Below are positions 16,223 through 24,563 of a DNA stretch of 64,000 nt, one piece after another. The notes below the pieces were generated by a model. It was not told the origin of the DNA. It did not search any database and saw only the letters and a list, made by a program, of their open reading frames with translations. The translations under genes and the position numbers were made by a program. The stretch is from Nocardia mexicana NBRC 108244. Lineage in GTDB: Bacteria > Actinomycetota > Actinomycetes > Mycobacteriales > Mycobacteriaceae. The DNA lies in the NCBI RefSeq assembly GCF_001613165.1, contig NZ_BDBV01000087.1, positions 1-64,000 of the forward strand, given 5' to 3'. The stretch's first letter is position 1. Each line of letters starts with the position of its first letter.

Positions 16223-17662
16223 ATGAGCGCCGCCGTCGACTGGCTTCGGACCAGTACACCCGGACTGCTGGTGCTGTGCGGTCTCGCGATCGCCGTACTG
16301 CTGCTCGCGATCATCCGATACAAGCTGGAGCCGTTCGTCGCGCTGCTGCTGACCGGCCTGGCGCTGGCCCTGGCGGCCGGACTGCCGGTGAGCCAGATCG
16401 TCGGCACGGCGCTGAAATCCGGTGACTCCCTGCTGGAGACCGGCTTCGGCAGCATCCTCGGGCATATCGCGGTCATCATCGGCCTGGGCACGGTGCTGGG
16501 CGCGATCCTCGAACGATCCGGCGGCGCCGACGTTCTCACCGCGCGCCTGCTGAAGCTGTTCGGTCCCAAGGGCGCTCCGGTTGCCATGGGCGTCGTGGGC
16601 CTGATCTTCGGTATCCCGGTGTTCTTCGACATCGGCATCTTCGTGCTGGCGCCGCTGATCTACGTGGCCGCCAAGCGCGGCGGCAAATCGCTGGTGCTGT
16701 ACGCCATGCCGATGGTGGCCGGTCTGTCGATGACGCACGCGTTCCTGCCGCCGCATCCGGGCCCGGTGGCCCTGGGCGGGCTGCTCGGCGTGAGCCTGGG
16801 CTGGCTGATCCTGATGGGATTGGTCTGCGGCCTACCGGGTTTCGTGGCCGCCGGTCTCGTCTGGGGCTCCTATATCGGCAAGCGGGTGCACGTGGAGGTA
16901 CCGGACGAATTCCTGGTGCGGCCCGAACGTGTCAGCGACGGCCCCGGCGCGACCGCCGCGCCGGAATCGGCACGCACACTGGAGAAGCCGCCGTCGGTGA
17001 GCCTCATCGGACTCATCATCGCGATTCCCCTGGTGCTGATCCTCGGGGCGACCTTCGGCAGCCAGCTGCTCGACGCCGGGTCGAAACCGCTGCAGGTGCT
17101 GACCTTTCTCGGCACGCCCGCGGTGGCGCTGCTGATCGCGGTGCTGGTGGCGTTCTACCTGCTGGGCGTGCGACGCGGATCGACCGTGCAGGAACTCGGC
17201 GAGATCACGGCGGAGTCGCTGCGCCCGGTCGGCATGCTGCTGCTGGTCGTCGGCGCGGGTGCGTTCTTCGGCAAGGTGATCTCCGCGACCGGAATCGGTA
17301 ATGCCCTGGCGCACACCATGTCCGAGGCCGGGCTGCCGGTCATCGTGCTGGCCTACCTGATCAGCTGCGGGCTGCGCATCGCCCAGGGTTCGGCGACGGT
17401 CGCGATCGTCACCACCGGCGGCATCGTCGCGCCGCTGGTGGCCGGGCAGGGGTATTCGCAGATGGCCATCGCGCTGATCGCGATGGCGATCGCCGCGGGC
17501 TCGATCATCCTCAGTCACGTGAACGACGGTGGCTTCTGGATCATCTCGAAGTTCTTCAACCTTACCGTCAAGCAGACGCTGCAGACCTGGACCGTGCTCG
17601 AGACGATCCTGTCCGTGGTGAGCTTCGCGGTGTCGGCGGTGCTGTTCGCGATCGTCGGCTGA
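16223..17662 (+). CDS. GntP family sugar-acid permease
   Basis: A 479-residue inner-membrane protein with about 12-14 hydrophobic segments and the GntP signatures GFGSILGHIAVIIGLGT and LPPHPGPVA. GntP proteins are proton symporters for gluconate and related sugar acids. It is the last gene of the plus-strand arm, 8 bp after the aldolase, and would import the acid that the cluster breaks down. AGGTAAGAG precedes the ATG. Confidence 0.93.
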   Translation: MSAAVDWLRTSTPGLLVLCGLAIAVLLLAIIRYKLEPFVALLLTGLALALAAGLPVSQIVGTALKSGDSLLETGFGSILGHIAVIIGLGTVLGAILERSGGADVLTARLLKLFGPKGAPVAMGVVGLIFGIPVFFDIGIFVLAPLIYVAAKRGGKSLVLYAMPMVAGLSMTHAFLPPHPGPVALGGLLGVSLGWLILMGLVCGLPGFVAAGLVWGSYIGKRVHVEVPDEFLVRPERVSDGPGATAAPESARTLEKPPSVSLIGLIIAIPLVLILGATFGSQLLDAGSKPLQVLTFLGTPAVALLIAVLVAFYLLGVRRGSTVQELGEITAESLRPVGMLLLVVGAGAFFGKVISATGIGNALAHTMSEAGLPVIVLAYLISCGLRIAQGSATVAIVTTGGIVAPLVAGQGYSQMAIALIAMAIAAGSIILSHVNDGGFWIISKFFNLTVKQTLQTWTVLETILSVVSFAVSAVLFAIVG

Positions 17663-18133
17663 GGGCCGTGATATCGGCGTGTGTGCACGTGCGGACGCGC
17701 ACGCCGGGCGCCGGTCCGGGCGCGGCGCCGCGCGGGAGCCGAGTCGTGGGACGCGGAGAGGAGACGCGGCAGGTGGCGAGGATGCCGATCGAGATCGCGG
17801 CGGCGATCAGGGCGGCTAAACAGAGCAACAACGAACTCTCCTGGCAGAGCGGTGATCTGGATGCCGCGGGCAAATGCCGCGAACAACCCCGGTGTCGACC
17901 GGGACCGCGCTGACGTTCCCTGTCATGCAGTGAATCGGAACCGCCCGATCGTCGTTACCGCCGCCCGCGTTACGTTTCGGCATACCTCGGGCAATTCGTC
18001 TGCTCACGAGTTCCGGCGCAGTCGAACCCGGCCCCGGAACAATTCGGACTGCGGTCCGGTTGTGCTGGACGGCGGATCGGAGGCATCCGGTTCCGCCACC
18101 GACCCACATCGGAGCGAGCCGGAGATGAGCCCC
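17663..18133. other. Intergenic region, gntP / cupin
   Basis: About 470 bp. Just after gntP a GC-rich dyad (GGCGTG...CACGCC, about 17676-17705) could terminate the catabolic operon. The rest has only short low-quality frames. One minus-strand frame starting at 17873 begins with a hydrophobic stretch but continues antisense to gntP, so I do not call it. The cupin promoter should lie near 18000-18120. Confidence 0.45.
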
Positions 18134-18598
18134 ATGACAAAGCCTTTGATCGTGCAGGAACGCGACGTGGAGGCGGTGTCGCTGCCCGGCGGCGGTGCCT
18201 TCTGGCTGCTGGAGGACAGCGAGCGCACCGATGGCGTGTTCGGCGCGAACCGGCTGCGGTTGCCCGCCGGGGCCGACGGCACGCGTCCGCATCATCACGA
18301 CGGCTCCACCGAGTTCTTCTACGTTCTCGACGGCACGATGGAATTCCTGGTGGACGGCGAGCGGCACCGCGTCGACAAGGGCGGGCTGGTGGTGGTGCCA
18401 CCCGGTGTCGTGCACGCCTTCGGTGCGTCCGCATCCGGGCCCGCGGAGTTCTTCGCGGTGCTCACGCCGGGCATCGCGCGCTTCGAGTACTTCCGTCAGC
18501 TCGGCCGCATCGCACGCGGCGAGGCCGGGTGGGAGAGCATGGACGGCCTGCACGATCGCTTCGACGTGCACTTCGACGGTGCGGCGGACTGGCGTTGA
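18134..18598 (+). CDS. Cupin domain protein
   Basis: A 154-residue single-domain cupin. Motif 1 is RPHHHDGSTEFFYVLDG with two metal-type histidines and a Glu; motif 2 is GGLVVVPPGVVHAFG with the terminal His. Small cupins of this type bind a metal and act as isomerases, dioxygenases or sensors; no specific function can be read here. ATG 18134 is used because GGAG lies 9 nt upstream; ATG 18125 is too close to it. It is monocistronic. Confidence 0.88.
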   Translation: MTKPLIVQERDVEAVSLPGGGAFWLLEDSERTDGVFGANRLRLPAGADGTRPHHHDGSTEFFYVLDGTMEFLVDGERHRVDKGGLVVVPPGVVHAFGASASGPAEFFAVLTPGIARFEYFRQLGRIARGEAGWESMDGLHDRFDVHFDGAADWR

Positions 18599-18670
18599 AA
18601 GCGCCTGTGAGACACCGGGTATCGGCCGGACGGGCGGCGTGAGCGATGGGCCGAGCGGTGCGGCGCGGTG

Positions 18671-19669
18671 TCAGACCCGCTCGCGGGCGGTTACCGCTGA
18701 CGATCGGGTGCCGCTGCCCGGATCGCCGGACGGCAGCGCGATATCGGCGTCCAAGGATGCCGGAGCATCGAAGTGGGGCGTGCCGTCGGGGTTCCAGGTG
18801 AACTTCTGGGCGCGGGTGGTGCGGCGGTCGTAGGTGTATTCGGCGGTGTCCTTGCCGTGGTAGACGATCCAGTCCTCGGTGCGGTCGGGGCTGGTGAAGA
18901 ATCCGTTCGAGCCCGGGCCGAAGACGCCCGCCTCGTCGTTGCGGGTGAGCAGCGCGGCGGGATGCTGAATCCAGCTCTCGGGCATCAGGGGATCGGCACC
19001 GGCCGGGAGCGTGTGCATCCACAGCTGGTAGTCCGGCGTGCCTGTGTCACAGGTCGAGTAGACGAGATAGGTGATGCCGTTGCGCTGGGTCACCGCCGGC
19101 GCCTCGCGGACGTCCTCGCAACCGCCCGCCGACGGCAGATGCACCGCGGGGCCGGAGACCGTGACCGGATCACTCATCGGCGCGATCTGCAGCTCGTTGC
19201 TCGGCCCGCTCCACAGCAGGTACAGCCGGTCGCCGAGCCGGAGCAGCTCCGGGTCGATCGCCCACGTATCCGGTGCGCCGAGCTGCGCGGCGAACTCGTA
19301 GGGGCCGAGGGGATCCGCGCCCGCCGACTTCAGGACGTAGAGCCGGTGGTTCTCGTCGTTCCCGTCGCTGGCCGTGTAGTAGAAGTACCAGTGCCCGTCG
19401 ATCAGGTGGAACGACGGCGCCCACATCTCCTGATTGCGCGAGGCATCGGCGTCCTGCCACACCGTGACCGGCTCGGCGGTGGCCAGGCCGGCGAGCGACG
19501 GGGCCTTCCATATCTTCAGGGCGTCGCCTTGGCTGGTGGACAGGTAGTAGTTCCCCTCATGGAAGACGAGGAACGGGTCCGGGCCCGGATTCAGGGGATT
19601 GCGGAAGGTGCCGCCGGGCGCGGCGGTCGCCTGTCCCGCTCCGCCGACTGCTGCTGCCTGCTCGACCAT
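18671..19669 (-). CDS. Glycoside hydrolase family 43 protein
   Basis: About 332 residues forming a five-bladed beta-propeller of GH43 type: FRNPLNPGPDPFLVFHEGNYYL carries the catalytic-base Asp, EMWAPSFHLIDGHWYFYY is the family landmark, and CEDVREAPAV would supply the acid Glu. GH43 enzymes cleave arabinans and xylans. No signal peptide is visible, unlike most secreted relatives, so it may act inside the cell or have lost its export signal. GGGAGGGGAATTGC precedes ATG 19669. No sugar transporter adjoins it. Confidence 0.85.
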   Translation of the reverse strand: MVEQAAAVGGAGQATAAPGGTFRNPLNPGPDPFLVFHEGNYYLSTSQGDALKIWKAPSLAGLATAEPVTVWQDADASRNQEMWAPSFHLIDGHWYFYYTASDGNDENHRLYVLKSAGADPLGPYEFAAQLGAPDTWAIDPELLRLGDRLYLLWSGPSNELQIAPMSDPVTVSGPAVHLPSAGGCEDVREAPAVTQRNGITYLVYSTCDTGTPDYQLWMHTLPAGADPLMPESWIQHPAALLTRNDEAGVFGPGSNGFFTSPDRTEDWIVYHGKDTAEYTYDRRTTRAQKFTWNPDGTPHFDAPASLDADIALPSGDPGSGTRSSAVTARERV

Positions 19670-19808
19670 GCAATTCCCCTCCCGCGTCGTCCGCGGCGCC
19701 ACCGTTCGCGGCACCGGCCGCGACTCTAGGGCATAAGCCGGTCGCGTGCACGGACTGGACGAGATCCATTGATGCTGAGGAGGTTTCGAATCTGGCAGGC
19801 AGATTCGG

Positions 19809-20156
19809 TCAACGGTGCCGGTCTTGCATCTGTGTTCGCTCCTCGGTGAACACCACCTCGCACGGGACCGGGTCGATGCGATCGGCGAGTTCGCCCACCC
19901 GTGCGGAGAACGCCTCGAACTCCGGCCGAGATCGTGCGCGGGCGTACAGCTCGCGGTTCTCCCACTGGCCGTAGTTCACGATGCGGGTCGAATCCGCGGT
20001 GCGGTGCAGGTTGGCCGAGATGAACCCGGGCTGTCGGGAAATGAAATCCATTGTAGTGCGCTGGATTTCGTCGATCAGCTCGTCGCAGCGGGACGGCTGC
20101 ACGTCGAGGGTGATGATCAGCGTGAGGATGCCGGGCTGCGTGGTGATGGTGGACAT
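19809..20156 (-). CDS. Antibiotic biosynthesis monooxygenase (ABM) domain protein
   Basis: About 115 residues with the ABM dimeric ferredoxin-like fold: LTLIITLDVQPSRCDELIDEI ... PGFISANLHRTADSTRIVNYGQWENRELYARARSRPEF. Members are cofactor-free oxygenases or heme-degrading proteins; many have no known substrate. The start MSTITTQ at 20156 is preferred to the longer frame from 20222, which adds an Arg/Tyr-rich, non-family stretch. Confidence 0.85.
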   Translation of the reverse strand: MSTITTQPGILTLIITLDVQPSRCDELIDEIQRTTMDFISRQPGFISANLHRTADSTRIVNYGQWENRELYARARSRPEFEAFSARVGELADRIDPVPCEVVFTEERTQMQDRHR

Positions 20157-20471
20157 GTGCGCCTGCTTCCAGTGCGGGGTTCGCCTGATGCCTGATCGAG
20201 GGTAGTAGTAATAAGCGCGCATATCAAATAGGAGTATGCGGACCCGGTCCTGTGTGGCGTTGCACGTGAACCGAAGTCGAGCAATTCGGGGTGCTGGCGA
20301 CCAGCGGTGTGATCACGTTCGAGACTCTGCGTTGTCTGATGGACCTGCATGACCGGGGGCCGCCAGTCGTGTAGCGCGAATGTTCCCCAGGGTCGGACAA
20401 ACTCGGACTGCTTGTGAATCCTGCTGTACTGCAACGTGTTTCCCGTGGAACTTCTGATTACCCGTCGGTAA
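20157..20471. other. Intergenic region, no convincing gene
   Basis: About 315 bp. The AT-richer piece near 20200-20235 probably holds the promoter of the ABM gene. The remaining 200 bp has an uninterrupted plus-strand frame ending at the TAG at 20373-20375 (reading ...TFETLRCLMDLHDRG) and an open minus-strand frame over the same bases. Either could be a decayed gene fragment, but neither has a start with a ribosome-binding site or a family I recognise. Confidence 0.35.
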
Positions 20472-21269
20472 CTAGAGGTTGGCGACCAAAGCCTGGATAT
20501 CGCGGTAGCTCGGAATCCCCTCCGGGAGTGGCCGTCCGTCGTGCACCGCACGCGCAGCGTCGACCGTGGCGGCCACGGCGGCGCGGAACAGCAGGCCGCC
20601 GGTGCTGATGCGGCGGGCCCCGAGCGCGGCGAACTCGGCCACGGTGGGCCCACCCGGCATGTACAGCACATTGAGCGGGAGCGCGACGGCCGCCGCGATC
20701 CGGCGAACGTCCTCGGGCTCGCGCAGACCGGGCACGAAAATCCCGTCCGCACCGGCTGCGCTGTATTGATCCGCGCGCGCGAGCGTGGACTCGTGATCGA
20801 GGTCCAGCCAGTAGGTGTCCACCCGGGCATTGACGAACAGCCGCGGCGCGCGCTCCTTGACGGCCGTGATGATTCCCGCCTGCGCAGCCGGGTCGGCCAG
20901 GGCATTGCCGCGGCCGTCCTCCAGGTTGATACCGGCCACCCCCGAGGCCGCGAGCGCCTCCGCCAGTGCGGCGACCTGCTGTGGATCGGTGCTGAACCCG
21001 GCCTCCAGATCGACGGAGACCGGAATCCGCAGCCTCCCGAGGCGACGTGCGAGCGCCGCGGTCTCGTCGCGGGTCTCGCCCGCGGCGTCGGGCAGGCCCG
21101 CGGCCGCGGAAACGCCGAGGCTCGTGGTGCCGACGGCGGGGAATCCCGCGTCCGCGAGGGCCGCCGCCGAGGTGTAGTCCCACGCATTCGGCAGTAGCAG
21201 CGGGCGGTCGCGGTGGTGCAGGCTGTGGAACAGGTCGGTCCGGTCCGCCGCGCCGAAGGTCTCGGGCAT
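20472..21269 (-). CDS. Isocitrate lyase/phosphoenolpyruvate mutase family protein
   Basis: About 265 residues with the PEP-mutase/ICL TIM-barrel pattern: LLLPNAWDYTSAAALADAGFPAVGTTSLG at the N-terminus, PVSVDLEAGFS (metal/substrate Asp), GINLEDGRG, and LNVLYMPGGPTVAEFAALGARRISTGG. This branch (COG2513) includes methylisocitrate-lyase-like and oxaloacetate-hydrolase-like enzymes; the substrate cannot be told. ATG 21269 is preferred to 21293. It runs divergently from argC. Confidence 0.88.
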   Translation of the reverse strand: MPETFGAADRTDLFHSLHHRDRPLLLPNAWDYTSAAALADAGFPAVGTTSLGVSAAAGLPDAAGETRDETAALARRLGRLRIPVSVDLEAGFSTDPQQVAALAEALAASGVAGINLEDGRGNALADPAAQAGIITAVKERAPRLFVNARVDTYWLDLDHESTLARADQYSAAGADGIFVPGLREPEDVRRIAAAVALPLNVLYMPGGPTVAEFAALGARRISTGGLLFRAAVAATVDAARAVHDGRPLPEGIPSYRDIQALVANL

Positions 21270-21357
21270 GCCGCGACCGTAGCGGCGGAACACTTCGGCC
21301 GGTGCCGAAATGTGTCGTGCACAGCCGGGCCGATGGCGGCGGGTTTACCCCCGGGAA

Positions 21358-21388
21358 TGTATGGCCTTGCACGATCGTGCATAATCAT
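21358..21388 (+). promoter_or_regulatory. ArgR (ARG) box and promoter of argC
   Basis: The segment has ATGGCCTTGCA, then TCGTGCATAATCAT, around a CACGATCGTG dyad. The same two blocks recur upstream of argG (30680-30715), which is strong internal evidence for an ArgR operator. CATAAT (21380-21385) can serve as -10. That places transcription start at about 21392, the A of the argC ATG, and no Shine-Dalgarno is present, so the argC message is probably leaderless. Confidence 0.82.
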
Positions 21389-21391
21389 CAC

Positions 21392-22450
21392 ATGGCGGAT
21401 ACCTCGAGTGGGCCCGTGCTGCGGGTCGCGGTGGCTGGTGCGAGCGGATACGCGGGCGGAGAAGTGCTGCGTCTGCTGCTGGGGCATCCGGGCTACCGAT
21501 CGGGGCGCCTCGAGATCGGGGCGCTGACCGCGGGATCGAACGCCGGGACGACGCTCGGGCAGCTGCAGCCGCACCTGCTCCCGCTGGCCGAGCGCGTGCT
21601 CGCCGACACGACGCCGGAGGTGCTGGCCGGGCACGACGTGGTGTTCCTCGGCCTGCCGCACGGGCAGTCGGCGGCGATCGCGCACGCGCTGCCGGAATCC
21701 ACGGTGATCATCGACTGCGGCGCCGACTTCCGGCTCACCGATGCGCAGGCGTGGGAGAAGTACTACAAGTCGCCGCACGCGGGCAGCTGGCCGTACGGGC
21801 TGCCGGAGCTGCCGGGCGCCCGCGACCGGCTGCGCGGCGCCACCCGCATCGCGGTGCCGGGCTGCTATCCGACCGTGGCGAGCCTGGCGATGGCGCCGGC
21901 GGTGGCGGCGGGCATCGTCGAACCGTCGGTGAATGTCGTTGCGGTGACCGGGACCTCGGGCGCGGGCCGCAAACTCGATGTCGGTCTGCTGGGTTCGGAG
22001 GTGATGGGCTCGGCCCGCGCCTACAACATCGCCGGCGCGCACCGGCACACCCCGGAGATCGTGCAGAACCTGACGGCGGCGGGTGGCAGCGAGGTCACGG
22101 TGTCGTTCACCCCCGTGCTCGCGCCGATGCCCCGCGGCATCCTCGCCACCTGCACCGCGCCCGTTCGCGTCGATGCGGCGCAGGCCCGCGCGGTCTACGA
22201 GAAGGCCTACGCCGACGAACCTTTCGTGCACCTGCTGCCCGAAGGCATACTGCCGCAGACGGGTTCGGTGCTCGGTTCGAACGCGGTCACCCTGCAGGTG
22301 GCCGTGGACGCCGACGCCGGACTGCTGGTGGTGATCGGCGCGATCGACAATCTGGCCAAGGGCACCGCGGGCGCCGCGGTGCAATCGATGAACCTCGCAC
22401 TCGGTCTCGACGAGACCGCCGGACTTTCCACCGTAGGAGTGGCACCGTGA
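21392..22450 (+). CDS. argC: N-acetyl-gamma-glutamyl-phosphate reductase
   Basis: A 352-residue NADPH-dependent reductase, third step of arginine synthesis. The N-terminal Rossmann motif is GASGYAGGEVLRLL; the catalytic Cys is in VPGCYPTVASLA. ATG 21392 lies right after the ARG box with no ribosome-binding site. It heads argCJBDF-(micro-ORFs)-argR, and its stop overlaps the argJ start (GTGA). Confidence 0.97.
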   Translation: MADTSSGPVLRVAVAGASGYAGGEVLRLLLGHPGYRSGRLEIGALTAGSNAGTTLGQLQPHLLPLAERVLADTTPEVLAGHDVVFLGLPHGQSAAIAHALPESTVIIDCGADFRLTDAQAWEKYYKSPHAGSWPYGLPELPGARDRLRGATRIAVPGCYPTVASLAMAPAVAAGIVEPSVNVVAVTGTSGAGRKLDVGLLGSEVMGSARAYNIAGAHRHTPEIVQNLTAAGGSEVTVSFTPVLAPMPRGILATCTAPVRVDAAQARAVYEKAYADEPFVHLLPEGILPQTGSVLGSNAVTLQVAVDADAGLLVVIGAIDNLAKGTAGAAVQSMNLALGLDETAGLSTVGVAP

Positions 22451-23643
22451 CAAAGCTCGTGCGCACCCAGGGCGTGACCGCGCCGCTCGGTTTCCGGGCC
22501 GCGGGGATCGCCGCAGGCATCAAGGCGAGCGGAAATCCCGACCTGGCACTGGTTTTCAGTGAGGGGCCGGAGTATTCGGCGGCGGGCGTCTTCACCCGCA
22601 ACAAGGTCAAGGCGGCGCCGGTGCTGTGGTCGCAGCAGGTGCTGACCGGCGGCCACCTGCGCGCGGTGATCCTGAACTCCGGCGGCGCCAACGCCTGCAC
22701 CGGGCCGGGCGGCTTCCAGGACACGCACGCCACCGCCGAGGAACTGGCGAAGGCGTTGAGCAACTGGGGGACCGATACCGGCGCCGGTGAGATCGCGGTC
22801 TGCTCAACCGGTTTGATCGGCGACCGGCTCCCGATGGACAAGCTGCTTCCGGCGGTCACCGAGATCGTGCACGAGATGGGCGGGGGACTGGGCGGCGGCA
22901 CCGACGCGGCCTACGCCATCATGACCACCGACACCGTGCCGAAACAGGCGGCGTACCACCACCGCGACAAGTGGAACGTCGGCGGGATGGCCAAGGGCGC
23001 GGGCATGCTGGCGCCGTCGCTGGCGACCATGCTGGTGGTGCTCACCGCCGATGTGGTCGCCACCCCGGAACAGCTGGACCGCGCGCTGCGCAACGCCACC
23101 GCGCGCACCTTCGACCGGCTCGACGTCGACGGCTCCTGCTCCACCAACGACACCGTGCTGCTGCTGGCCAACGGCGCCAGCGCGGTCGCGCCCAGCCAGG
23201 AGGAGCTCGACGCCGCCGTGCTGGCGGTCTGCGACGATCTGGCCGCGCAGCTGATGGCCGACGCCGAGGGTGTCACCAAGCGGGTGCTGGTCACGGTGTC
23301 CGGGGCGGCGAACGAGGACGAGGCGCTGATCGGCGCCCGCACCGTCGCCCGCGACTCGCTGGTGAAGACGGCGCTGTTCGGTTCTGATCCGAACTGGGGC
23401 CGGGTGCTGGCGGCCGTCGGCATGGCCCCGATAACCCTGGAGCCGGACCGCATTTCGGTGTCGTTCAACGGAAGTCCGGTGTGCGTCGACGGAACGGGAG
23501 CGCCCGGCGCCCGCGAGGTCGACCTGTCCGGGGCCGATATTCACGTGCTGATCGAGCTCGGGGTGGGCGAGGGCACCGCCACCATCCGCACCACCGACCT
23601 GTCGCACGGGTACGTGGAAGAGAACTCGGCCTACAGCTCATGA
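22447..23643 (+). CDS. argJ: Glutamate N-acetyltransferase / amino-acid acetyltransferase (ArgJ)
   Basis: A 398-residue bifunctional ornithine acetyltransferase that recycles the acetyl group from N-acetylornithine to glutamate. The autocleavage site is in KGAGMLAPSLATML, where the Thr after Ala becomes the nucleophile of the beta chain. GTG 22447 overlaps the argC stop; the argJ stop overlaps argB (ATGA). Confidence 0.97.
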   Translation: MTKLVRTQGVTAPLGFRAAGIAAGIKASGNPDLALVFSEGPEYSAAGVFTRNKVKAAPVLWSQQVLTGGHLRAVILNSGGANACTGPGGFQDTHATAEELAKALSNWGTDTGAGEIAVCSTGLIGDRLPMDKLLPAVTEIVHEMGGGLGGGTDAAYAIMTTDTVPKQAAYHHRDKWNVGGMAKGAGMLAPSLATMLVVLTADVVATPEQLDRALRNATARTFDRLDVDGSCSTNDTVLLLANGASAVAPSQEELDAAVLAVCDDLAAQLMADAEGVTKRVLVTVSGAANEDEALIGARTVARDSLVKTALFGSDPNWGRVLAAVGMAPITLEPDRISVSFNGSPVCVDGTGAPGAREVDLSGADIHVLIELGVGEGTATIRTTDLSHGYVEENSAYSS

Positions 23644-24563
23644 GCATCGCGGAGACGCAAGGGTTTTCGGCTACCTCGATCAGCCTGTCGGCGCTGGACA
23701 AGGCGCACGTGCTGGCGGGCGCACTGCCCTGGCTGCAGAGGTTCCGCGACAAGATCGTGGTCGTGAAGTACGGCGGCAACGCCATGATCGACGACAATCT
23801 CAAGGAGGCCTTCGCCGCCGATATGGCATTCCTGCGCACCGTGGGCGTGCATCCGGTGGTGGTGCACGGCGGCGGCCCGCAGATCAGCGCCATGCTCCAG
23901 AAGCTGGGCCTGCAGGGCGAATTCCGCGGCGGTTTCCGCGTCACCACCCCCGAGGTGATGGAGGTCGTGCGCATGGTGCTGTTCGGCCAGGTCGGGCGCG
24001 AGCTGGTCGGGCTGATCAACGCGCACGGCCCGTACGCGGTGGGCATCTCCGGTGAGGACGCGCGGCTGTTCACCGCGACCCGCCGCACCGTCACGGTCGA
24101 GGGCGTGGCCACCGATATCGGGCTGGTCGGCGACGTCACGTCGGTCGACCCGGACGCTGTGCTGGATCTTATTCGGGCGGGCCGCATTCCGGTGGTGTCG
24201 ACGATCGCGCCCGACGCCGACGGCGTGGTGCACAACATCAACGCCGATACCGCCGCCGCGGCGCTCGCCGAGGGCATCGGCGCGGAGAAGCTGGTGGTGC
24301 TCACCGATGTCGAAGGGCTGTATACGAATTGGCCCGACCGCTCGTCGCTGACCACCCGCATCGACACCGATGCCTTGGCGGCGCTGCTGCCCGCCCTGGA
24401 CGCGGGCATGGTGCCGAAGATGGAGGCCTGCCTGCGCGCCGTGCGGGGCGGCGTGCCGACCGCACACGTGATCGACGGCCGGGTGCCGCACTCGGTCCTG
24501 CTCGAACTGTTCACCGGGGAAGGCATCGGCACGATGGTGACCCCGCCGGAGGAGAAGCCATGA
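23640..24563 (+). CDS. argB: Acetylglutamate kinase
   Basis: A 307-residue amino-acid kinase. KYGGNAM is the ATP-site lysine/glycine motif, VVHGGGPQISAML binds the substrate, and DGVVHNINADTAAAALA is the late conserved block. The N-terminal helix before residue 35 is typical of the arginine-inhibited hexameric forms, so feedback inhibition is likely. ATGA overlaps on both sides couple it to argJ and argD. Confidence 0.97.
   Translation: MSIAETQGFSATSISLSALDKAHVLAGALPWLQRFRDKIVVVKYGGNAMIDDNLKEAFAADMAFLRTVGVHPVVVHGGGPQISAMLQKLGLQGEFRGGFRVTTPEVMEVVRMVLFGQVGRELVGLINAHGPYAVGISGEDARLFTATRRTVTVEGVATDIGLVGDVTSVDPDAVLDLIRAGRIPVVSTIAPDADGVVHNINADTAAAALAEGIGAEKLVVLTDVEGLYTNWPDRSSLTTRIDTDALAALLPALDAGMVPKMEACLRAVRGGVPTAHVIDGRVPHSVLLELFTGEGIGTMVTPPEEKP

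Noticed and set aside
9904..17662. Reading the cluster as plain N-acyl-D-amino-acid catabolism
   Set aside because: It would explain the deacylase and PLP enzyme but not KDG kinase, KDPG aldolase or GntP; kept only as the fallback.
17568..17873. Minus-strand 101-aa frame with a hydrophobic N-terminus
   Set aside because: After the first 40 residues it runs antisense to gntP with Arg/Ser/Pro-rich filler; no ribosome-binding site.
20234..20375. Possible gene remnant in the ABM/PEP-mutase gap
   Set aside because: Protein-like in two frames but too short and without start or family; recorded only as intergenic.
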